The notes below the pieces were generated by a model that was given only the letters and a program-made list of their open reading frames with translations, searched no databases and was not told the DNA's origin. From IMG/VR virus record IMGVR_UViG_3300048592_000834, positions 1 through 21,048 of that record: a DNA stretch of 21,048 bases; one strand, 5' to 3'. How positions within the stretch are numbered: the stretch's first letter is position 1; every line of letters starts with the position of its first letter. Source of the stretch: a virus. A program made the translations under genes and the position numbers. Positions 6,955-14,115 of this stretch are shown here, in pieces.

Positions 6955-9117
6955 ATGGCGACCAGGGGCGCGACGATCAAGGCGGTCGTGACCGCAGAGA
7001 CCACGCAGGCCGAGGCCGGGCTGAAGCGCATGCACATGCAGGTGCAGGGGTTCGGGCAGGTGACCGGCGGGGTGTTCGACGGGCTCGGGCTGGGGCTGAG
7101 CCGGTTTGCGGGGCCGGCCGGGCTCGGTCTGGCCATCGTGGGCGCGGGCAAGCTCGGCATCGAGATGAACCAGCTGCGCCAGCAGTCGCAGAACGTGGAG
7201 CGGCAGCTCACGGCGTATGCGGGCAGCGCGGGGCAGGCCAAGGCGGCGACGGACGCGCTCGTGGACGCGACGGACCAGGGCGTGAGCCGCATGGATGCGC
7301 AGCGGATGGCGGCGCAGTTGCTCGGCATGGGGCTGGCGGAGACGGCCGACCAGGTGTACGAGCTGACCCGCATGGCGGTGCTGCTGGGCGACAAGACGCT
7401 GAGCGTGGAAGAGCGGATGGGCAGCTGGAACGCGATGCTGGCGAACCAGTCCATCGAGCGGCTCGATACGTTCGGGATCTCCTCCGGCCGGGTGCGGCAG
7501 CGCATCGATGAGCTGATGGCGGCGAACAAGGGGCTGAGCCGGGAGCAGGCGTACGTCAACGCAGTGCTGGAGATCGGCGGCGAGAAGCTGGACGCGGTCG
7601 AGGCGGCCGGGGTGGAGGCCGCGTCGAGCGTCGATAAGGTGACTTCGGCGTGGGAGAACCTGCGGGTGGAGGCAGCCAAGGCCATCAATCTCGATCAGGC
7701 GCTCGGCGGGGTCGCATCGTTCATGAACGGGCTGAGCGAGGAGATCGCCCGCGGGCAGGCGCTGCAGAGCAACGAGGCGGCTGTGCGACTGGAGGCGCAG
7801 AGGGCGCAACTCCAGGAATTACTCACCCTGCGCGACCAGAGGGATAACTGGCGCGGCAATCCCCGAATGTTCTCCGACGCGGGAGGGAATCTGGATCGGC
7901 AGATTGCCGATATGCAGAAGCTGGTCTCCTGGACGGAGCTTTACGGTGATTCAGCGGACGAGGTGGCGTGGAGTGTCAATCAGCTGCATACGGCCGCCTC
8001 GTGGCTAGCGGACACGGAGCGCGAGCTCACCTACGCGCTGGAGGAGGGCGATGATGCCGTCATCGCCTGGGCCAAGGCGGAGCGGGATGCAGCGGCGGCG
8101 GCCTACGAACAGGCGAAGGCTTCGCTCTATGCGGCAGTCGGTGTGTCTCGGATGGGCGAGGATGCCGACATCACGCGGATCAAACTGCTCGGCCTGGCGG
8201 AGGCGAACCGGGAGGTGGCCGCGACAGCCGCGGCGGCGGGTTCGCTGCGGAACTACGATTTCGACCTGGGGCTGACCGAACGGATGGCGGGCGGCCGGGG
8301 CAGCACTGCGCCGGCGCCGAAGCCCGTGGTCGGCTCCAGGGCGTGGAACGAGCAGCAAGAGGCAGATCGCAAGCGGGCCGAGTTCCTGGCGCAGAGCAAC
8401 AAGACCGTGGCCGAGAGCGCGGCCAGCGACTGGTCGCGCGCGATGACGGATGCGGCGCGCGATTTTCAGGGGGAGTTCAAGGGCGCGCTGGACGGGGCGA
8501 TCCGGGACTCCATCGGGCTGGGCAGCCTGCTGCCGGGCGGCGGGGAGGACCCGAACGCGCCGGGGGCGAACGGGGCCTTCGAGGCCATCTTCCGGCTGCA
8601 ATCGGTGGCCATCCACGGGACGGGCGGCGCGAACGAACAGGAGTGGGCGGCCATGTACGGGCTGGACCAGGCCGGGGCCGCGGAGGTGGTGCGCAGGTTC
8701 CAGCAGGGGCTGTGGGACGAGTCGGTGAAGCAGTTCATCAACTTCGACCAGCTGAAGGGGCAGATTCAGACGCAGCAGATGGCCGGGGCGCTGATGGACC
8801 AGCTGGCGGCGGACCTGGCAGCCGAGACGCAGGGCGATCCGAAGCTGATCCGGGCGATGCTGGGGCTGGGCGGCGGCGGCGACCAGGCGGGCGGCGGGCA
8901 GCTCACGGGGATGGACCTGAGCGGGTTCGTGCCGGGGTTCCTGGCCGGGGTGGACAAGGCGCTGGCCGAGGATGCGAAGGAGCTGGAGGCGCGCGGGGAG
9001 CAGTTGTTTGACAAGCTCGGCGGCGGGTTCGTCCGGCGGGCGACGGAGTCGCGCGTGTTCCGGCAGGGGGTCGAGAAGATCGTCGAGAGCGTGCTGGCGG
9101 AAGGGCTGGAGGACTGA
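6955..9117 (+). CDS. Tail tape measure protein
   Basis: A 720-aa protein directly after the frameshifted chaperones, the diagnostic place for the tape measure. The N-terminus (about 1-40) has the typical IKAVVTAETTQAEAGLKRM pattern. A Gly/Ala-rich hydrophobic stretch FAGPAGLGLAIVGAGKLGI (about 44-62) follows, then a long Ala/Gln/Glu-rich helical body (about 65-480) with coiled-coil character, and a helical C-terminal part. The protein spans the tail lumen; at about 0.15 nm per residue the tail would be near 108 nm. ATG 6955 has GAGGGGC upstream. Codons from about 7790 to 8250 (residues ~280-430) are visibly less G/C-ending than the flanks, which suggests a mosaic insert. The stop overlaps the next start (TGATG). 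Confidence 0.85.
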   Translation: MATRGATIKAVVTAETTQAEAGLKRMHMQVQGFGQVTGGVFDGLGLGLSRFAGPAGLGLAIVGAGKLGIEMNQLRQQSQNVERQLTAYAGSAGQAKAATDALVDATDQGVSRMDAQRMAAQLLGMGLAETADQVYELTRMAVLLGDKTLSVEERMGSWNAMLANQSIERLDTFGISSGRVRQRIDELMAANKGLSREQAYVNAVLEIGGEKLDAVEAAGVEAASSVDKVTSAWENLRVEAAKAINLDQALGGVASFMNGLSEEIARGQALQSNEAAVRLEAQRAQLQELLTLRDQRDNWRGNPRMFSDAGGNLDRQIADMQKLVSWTELYGDSADEVAWSVNQLHTAASWLADTERELTYALEEGDDAVIAWAKAERDAAAAAYEQAKASLYAAVGVSRMGEDADITRIKLLGLAEANREVAATAAAAGSLRNYDFDLGLTERMAGGRGSTAPAPKPVVGSRAWNEQQEADRKRAEFLAQSNKTVAESAASDWSRAMTDAARDFQGEFKGALDGAIRDSIGLGSLLPGGGEDPNAPGANGAFEAIFRLQSVAIHGTGGANEQEWAAMYGLDQAGAAEVVRRFQQGLWDESVKQFINFDQLKGQIQTQQMAGALMDQLAADLAAETQGDPKLIRAMLGLGGGGDQAGGGQLTGMDLSGFVPGFLAGVDKALAEDAKELEARGEQLFDKLGGGFVRRATESRVFRQGVEKIVESVLAEGLED

Positions 9118-9530
9118 TGGGACATCCGCAGTACAAGACGAGCGCGGGGGCCTCGCTGGCCGACGTGCCGGCGGCGGCGCTGGGCAACTTCGGGGCGAAC
9201 GGGAGCGGGCCGGTCGTGGTGGACCCGGAGCCGGCGGGCATCGCGGGGGATGGGACGCCCTGCGGTGCGGTGGGGCGGCCGGTGATCCGGCTGGCGCTGG
9301 AGTTTCTGAGCGGGGCCGGGATGGACTGGTGGGCGGACCTGTTTGCGTCACGGACGGCGCTGACGGCGACGCTGTGGCTGGAGGCCTGGGACCCGCGGGC
9401 GGCGGCCTGGGTGACGTACACGGGGTTATTGACGCGGCCGAAGTTCAACCGGGTGGACCCCGGCAACAGTGCGGCGGCGACGCTGTTCTACGACGTGAGC
9501 ATCGAGATGATCGAATGCGTGGCGGCGTGA
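9117..9530 (+). CDS. Minor tail protein, unidentified (between tape measure and hub)
   Basis: A 137-aa protein coupled to the tape measure by a TGATG overlap. It starts MGHPQYKTSAGASLADVPAA, a low-complexity Gly/Ala-rich segment, then has a beta-type domain with EFLSGAGMDWWADLFAS, TATLWLEAWDPRAAAWVTYT and GLLTRPKFNRVDPG. Its place matches distal tail or tail-tip adaptor genes, and the strand pattern fits. I cannot assign a family. Confidence 0.65.
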   Translation: MGHPQYKTSAGASLADVPAAALGNFGANGSGPVVVDPEPAGIAGDGTPCGAVGRPVIRLALEFLSGAGMDWWADLFASRTALTATLWLEAWDPRAAAWVTYTGLLTRPKFNRVDPGNSAAATLFYDVSIEMIECVAA

Positions 9531-9531
9531 G

Positions 9532-9559
9532 GAATTACGAATTAGGAATTAGGAATTAT
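9532..9559 (+). repeat. Short tandem repeat GAATTAC/GAATTAG
   Basis: GAATTAC, GAATTAG, GAATTAG and GAATTAT follow the minor tail gene stop. This 7-bp AT-rich unit contrasts sharply with the GC-rich coding sequence. It is a different unit from the AGGTTGC type but occupies an equivalent spacer. Confidence 0.85.
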
Positions 9560-9570
9560 GAGGTGACGGG

Positions 9571-12258
9571 GTGGCGCTGACGGCGGACCAGGTTGCCAAC
9601 ACGATTGCGGACGCCTTTGACGTGCGGCTGCGTTATTTTGCGGCCGGGGCGGACTATGACACGCTGACCCTGGCGCACTACGAGTTCGGCAGCGCGCCCG
9701 TCGGCTGGACCATCAGCGGGGACACGATCACCCCGGCGGGCGGGTGGACGGAGGTCACGGACCGCATCTTCGGCCGGGGCAGCCTGGTGCAGGAGTGGAG
9801 CGGGGCGGCCGTGCGCTGGCACACGGAGCTCCAGGGCGTCAACTACCTGGCGGACTATTTCGCGGTCGACCGGGCGGTGCTGTGCCTGCGGCGGATCGTG
9901 CGGGGAGCGTACGACTCCGGGTGGGTGGTCTGGTGGCTGGGCTGCATCGAGGCCGGGCGCTGGCGCGACGACTACCGCAACGGGTACGGCTGGCAGCGGT
10001 CGGTCCGGGGGACGGACGCCACGCTGCGGCTGACGGACGCGCCGCGGATGACGGCCGGGCGGACGAATATTGCGGAGGGGGCGAGCGCGAGCGCATCGGA
10101 GACGCTGGCGACGCCATCCGTCGAAGCGGCGAACGGGGAGTTCGTCGGGACCACGGCCAACGTGGCCGCGGGCAACGTGGTGGACCAGCGGCTCAACACG
10201 GTGTGGATCAGCCAGGACCCGCCCAGCGCGACGACGGAGACGATCCTCTACAACGCGCAGCAGCCCAAGATCGACGAGGTGTTCTTCGCGCCGATTGCGG
10301 GGTTCGACGCTGACAAGGCGTGGTGGGTCGAGATCGTCAACGCCTCGACGAACGATACGGTGCTCTCCATCTGGGACACGCTCTTCGTGACCTACACGGC
10401 GCTGGGCGCGCACGTGGCGACACGGTTCCCGGCGGCGGGCAACCTGGAGCCGGGCGAGCGGCTGATCATCTGCGGCAACCGGGCGACGTTCGAGGCCCTG
10501 ACCGGCGGCGCAAAGGGGGCCAAGACGGTCCTCGCCGCGGACGAAACTCCTTACTCTTACGTGGTCTCCTCCTGGACGGAAACCTCGGCCGGCTCCGGGT
10601 TCTACACGGCCAACCTGGGCACGACCTGGACGCGGCAGACGCTCAATGCAACGGGCGGGTATGCGATGCTGGCGCCGCGGTATTTCAGCGCGTGGACGGA
10701 CAAGGACGGGGTGAAGTGGGGGACAGACCGGGCGTTGCCCTCCGGCGTGGTCGCGGCGGAAATCTGGTCCGGGGCCACGGTGGATATCAGCACGCTCACG
10801 GACGGGCAGAGCATTCGGCGGACGTACACGGGCGGCGGGACGGGCGCCAGCAACGAGGATACGGAGACGGCGGCCGACTGGCAGATCGAGACGTACCCGA
10901 CGCCGGGCGACAAGTTCAGCCGGACGCGCTTCGACTGGCTCCTCGTGACGCTGCCGGAGCACGTTTCGACGCTGGGCGACAATATCACGACGAGCTCGAC
11001 GGAGATCGCCATCGACGAAGGGACGCTGGGCTGGCCGGAGAGCGGCGACGGGGTCATCGAGGGCGACACGTTCAGCTACACGGGGCGCACGGCCACGGAG
11101 TTGACCGGCGTGACGGGGCTGGCCAGCAGCCACACGGCCGGGGCGACGCTCAACCCGTATGCGGGCGGGGCGGCGCAGACGGGCTGGCACATCACGAGCG
11201 TGCAGCTGCGCCGGCGGCCGGGCACGGCCTACGTCAAGCGGTGGGAGCTGTGGGTCAGCGAGAGCGCCGGGCCGGGCACGCCCGACGGGGAGGACCCCAG
11301 CGACGTGCTGTGGCGGGCGGACTATGACGAACCGCATTACGGCGGGTCGAACCTGAACGGGTTCACGGGGCTGGGCGGCGGGCCGGACCTGGGGGTGCAG
11401 CTCGCACCGGACACGGGCGGCCGCTGGGTGCGCTGCCTGCTCATCAACATCCTGGAGATGTACCCGGAGACCGGGGAGGTGAGCGGGGCGCGGGCCAAGC
11501 TGAACGAGGTGGAGCTGACGCTCGACGAGATGACGCTGCCGGACCAGGGCGTGACGAGCCTGCCGGGGGTGAATGCGGGGCTATTCGCCGGCTACCTGGT
11601 GGAGGAATACTCCTGGCTGCAAGCCTCGGATTTCTACGATGCGACCCAGGCCGGCTGGGGCGAGATCGGCGCGGTGGCGACGGCCATCCAGCCGCTGCCG
11701 GTGGTCCTCGAGGACCTGGCCAACATCCACGGCTGCGTGCTGCTGTGGGGGGTGGACGGGCAGTTGACCTGGCTGCGCGATCCGTGGTGGCCGGGCGGGA
11801 TCACGACGCATCCGGACTGTGCCGAGGGTCCGATCTACCGCTGGGAGCCGGGCACGGTGCGCGGGGAGATCGTCTTCGAGCAGCGGCAGACGGATGTCGC
11901 GGGCGTGGCGGTCACGGCGATGGACGGGGAGGGCAACCCGCTGGAGCGGGTCACGGCGCCGCCGGGCGTGACCGGGAGCGGGGTGCGCGAGTTCACGGGG
12001 CTGACGGTGGCCAGCCAGGATGCGGCGCGGCTGCTGGCCTACAAGCTGGAGCTGCGGGAGAAGAACCAGGAACGCGGCACGCTGACGGTGCGGGGCATCG
12101 GCGAGTGGTGCTGGCCGACGCAGGTCTATTACGTCGAGTGGCCGGACGGGACGGCGCGCGGGACCTGGATTGCGGAGCGGGTGACGTGGAGCTGGGCGTT
12201 CGGCGCGGCCAAGCAGTGGAGCTGCACGCTGGACCTGCGGCGGATGTACGTGGGGTGA
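9571..12258 (+). CDS. Large tail-tip / baseplate hub-like protein
   Basis: An 895-aa protein starting at GTG 9571, with AGGTGA at 9561-9566 as ribosome site; no upstream ATG is in frame. The N-terminal ~150 residues (WTISGDTITPAGGWTEVTDR, then RRIVRGAYDSGWVVWWLGCI) look like a beta-rich tail-tip domain. Residues about 170-310 resemble a discoidin-like or lamin-tail-like surface module (AGNVVDQRLNTVWISQ, WWVEIVNASTNDTV). The C-terminal third (about 650-895) fits hub proteins of the gp27/late-control type, with DAARLLAYKLELREKNQERG, ERVTWSWAFGAAKQW and a final CTLDLRRMYVG. The hub would sit at the distal end of the tail under the tape measure. Fold-level assignment only. Confidence 0.65.
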   Translation: MALTADQVANTIADAFDVRLRYFAAGADYDTLTLAHYEFGSAPVGWTISGDTITPAGGWTEVTDRIFGRGSLVQEWSGAAVRWHTELQGVNYLADYFAVDRAVLCLRRIVRGAYDSGWVVWWLGCIEAGRWRDDYRNGYGWQRSVRGTDATLRLTDAPRMTAGRTNIAEGASASASETLATPSVEAANGEFVGTTANVAAGNVVDQRLNTVWISQDPPSATTETILYNAQQPKIDEVFFAPIAGFDADKAWWVEIVNASTNDTVLSIWDTLFVTYTALGAHVATRFPAAGNLEPGERLIICGNRATFEALTGGAKGAKTVLAADETPYSYVVSSWTETSAGSGFYTANLGTTWTRQTLNATGGYAMLAPRYFSAWTDKDGVKWGTDRALPSGVVAAEIWSGATVDISTLTDGQSIRRTYTGGGTGASNEDTETAADWQIETYPTPGDKFSRTRFDWLLVTLPEHVSTLGDNITTSSTEIAIDEGTLGWPESGDGVIEGDTFSYTGRTATELTGVTGLASSHTAGATLNPYAGGAAQTGWHITSVQLRRRPGTAYVKRWELWVSESAGPGTPDGEDPSDVLWRADYDEPHYGGSNLNGFTGLGGGPDLGVQLAPDTGGRWVRCLLINILEMYPETGEVSGARAKLNEVELTLDEMTLPDQGVTSLPGVNAGLFAGYLVEEYSWLQASDFYDATQAGWGEIGAVATAIQPLPVVLEDLANIHGCVLLWGVDGQLTWLRDPWWPGGITTHPDCAEGPIYRWEPGTVRGEIVFEQRQTDVAGVAVTAMDGEGNPLERVTAPPGVTGSGVREFTGLTVASQDAARLLAYKLELREKNQERGTLTVRGIGEWCWPTQVYYVEWPDGTARGTWIAERVTWSWAFGAAKQWSCTLDLRRMYVG

Positions 12259-12261
12259 GCG

Positions 12262-14115
12262 ATGGGTGAGATCAAGCGGCTGCTGCAGGACCGCTTCGAG
12301 ACCCGGCGCAGCCAGCTGCCGGCGCGGGTGACGTCGATCCCGCTGGACGCCGACGGGAAGGGGCTGGGCTACGTGCTGGCGGAGATCGCCGGCAACCCGG
12401 GCGTGCGGGTGCGCGTCGGGCCGAGCGACAACTATTATCCGGGCGACTGGCTGGCGGCGGAGCAGATCGGCGGCGGCGCGGGCGCGCAGTACGTGGCACG
12501 GGGGTATGTGCCGGGCAGCCGGCCGCAGTCGGGCGTCTGGGAGATCACGACGCCGACGACCATCGGCACGGAGGTCTTTGACGCCGGCGACGTCGTCCAC
12601 GGCAACCCGTATGACACGCACTGGTGGTATGACTACTCGGCCGGGCGGTGGTACGTGCGGCAGGGCTCGACGACGCACGGCGCGCTCGGCTTCCTCGCCG
12701 ACACCTACGACTATGCGGTGGACAGCCCGGCGGTGGGCTTTGCGTTCGGGGACGAGGTGGCGACCTGGCTGAGCGGGGACGATGTCAACGGGTTCCGCAT
12801 CTTCTCCGGCAGCACGCAGCGGGTGGCGCTCAACCCGGACGGCAGCGGGTGGTTCGTGGACCCGGCCGTGTTCGCCTGGGATACGAGCGGCAACCTGGCG
12901 CTTGCCGGCGATTTCAAGGCCAACTCGCTGCGCATCGGGCCGCAGCACGGGCCGACGCTGTTCGGCGGGGTGGTCACGGATTACGATGACGCGGGGCAGC
13001 CGCTGCCGGACGCGCAGCAGGGCGGGCACTTCGGGCTGTGGATCGAGGATTACTACGGGCGGCGGCGGGTCGCGCTGCTGACGGGGACGGCGGATTGGCC
13101 GGACCAGCCGGCGCTGTTCGTGGGGGCGGTGGACGATGCGAGCTATCTGCGCTACGAGGGCGACCGGCTGACCGTCAAGGGGCGCATCATCGGCGACGAG
13201 GGGGAGTTCGCCCGCTTCCAGATTCTGGAGCACCGGCTGGAGTCGGTCAACCAGAAGATTCGGCTGATTGCGGAGGCCGACGACGAGTTCGGGGAGGGGC
13301 TGGTGCTCGTGACCGGGCCGACGACGGCGGACGCGGGCACGGTGCGCTGGAATGACCCGGACCCGCCGCCCTCGCGGCCGAACTACACGCTGGGCATCAA
13401 GATGTGCTACTACGACGACGCCTACGGCGGCTGGGTGATGCAGAGCCAGACGACGACGCCGTACGGGGATGACACGAGCCCGACCAAGCACGTCTGGATT
13501 TCGGGGACGTGGGGCAGCACGCAGAACACGATGGAGTTTGACCGGGACGGCTTCCTGACGGCGCCCTACCTCAAGGCCAACTCGCTCGGGGGATACGGCA
13601 GTCGCCTGGGGTTCAGCGATGTCGTGTGGACGCGCCGGTTGGCCGGGCTGACGATCAACACGAACCTGGGCGGGGTGGCGCGCGTGAGCGAGCACCAGGG
13701 CGGGTTCACCGGCGCGCCGGCGACGCAGCTGCCCGTCAACGCCGCGGAGGTCACGATTGCGCTGCCGCACGAGCGGCCGCCGGGCGTGAGCGCGCACTAC
13801 CTGCGCAAGCTGATCATCAAGTGGCAGAAGACGATCAGCGGGGCCTATTTCGAGTACGTCAAGGTGCTGCAGCGCAACACGAACGACGGCACGGTCACGG
13901 AGATCGTGAGCTATGCCGACCTGCGGCAGGCGGACGGCGCGGCGCGCTACACCGACACGATCATCGACGACACGACCACGCCCGCGGACATCTACCTCGA
14001 GGCGCATCTGGATTTCTTTCTCGTGCTCAAGACGGCGGGCGTGTCGAACGCGAACCATCTGCTGCTGCACCATGTGGAGATGACCTACAGTGACTCAGAC
14101 ACCCTCACGGTTTAA
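12262..14115 (+). CDS. Tail fibre / tail-tip protein
   Basis: A 617-aa protein that starts 4 nt after the hub-like gene stop, with GGGGTGAGCG before ATG 12262. The N-terminus (MGEIKRLLQDRFETRRSQLP) is a short helix, which could attach the protein to the tail. The rest is beta-rich and full of Gly, Asp and Tyr, for example WWYDYSAGRWYVRQGSTTHG. A repeated phrase, KANSLRIGP (about residue 220) and KANSLGGYG (about 437), suggests two related fibre segments. A helix near residue 320 (FARFQILEHRLESVNQKIRL) could be a trimeric coiled coil. The C-terminal domain (about 500-617) is a compact beta domain that could bind receptors. Its end overlaps the next gene by 26 nt. Confidence 0.6.
   Translation: MGEIKRLLQDRFETRRSQLPARVTSIPLDADGKGLGYVLAEIAGNPGVRVRVGPSDNYYPGDWLAAEQIGGGAGAQYVARGYVPGSRPQSGVWEITTPTTIGTEVFDAGDVVHGNPYDTHWWYDYSAGRWYVRQGSTTHGALGFLADTYDYAVDSPAVGFAFGDEVATWLSGDDVNGFRIFSGSTQRVALNPDGSGWFVDPAVFAWDTSGNLALAGDFKANSLRIGPQHGPTLFGGVVTDYDDAGQPLPDAQQGGHFGLWIEDYYGRRRVALLTGTADWPDQPALFVGAVDDASYLRYEGDRLTVKGRIIGDEGEFARFQILEHRLESVNQKIRLIAEADDEFGEGLVLVTGPTTADAGTVRWNDPDPPPSRPNYTLGIKMCYYDDAYGGWVMQSQTTTPYGDDTSPTKHVWISGTWGSTQNTMEFDRDGFLTAPYLKANSLGGYGSRLGFSDVVWTRRLAGLTINTNLGGVARVSEHQGGFTGAPATQLPVNAAEVTIALPHERPPGVSAHYLRKLIIKWQKTISGAYFEYVKVLQRNTNDGTVTEIVSYADLRQADGAARYTDTIIDDTTTPADIYLEAHLDFFLVLKTAGVSNANHLLLHHVEMTYSDSDTLTV

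Noticed and set aside
11581-14073. Very long antisense ORF (830 codons) opposite the hub and fibre genes, and similar long antisense ORFs elsewhere
   Set aside because: It is Arg/Pro/His-rich with no recognisable domain, as expected for the antisense of GC-rich coding sequence. The plus-strand genes have clear order, ribosome sites and overlaps.
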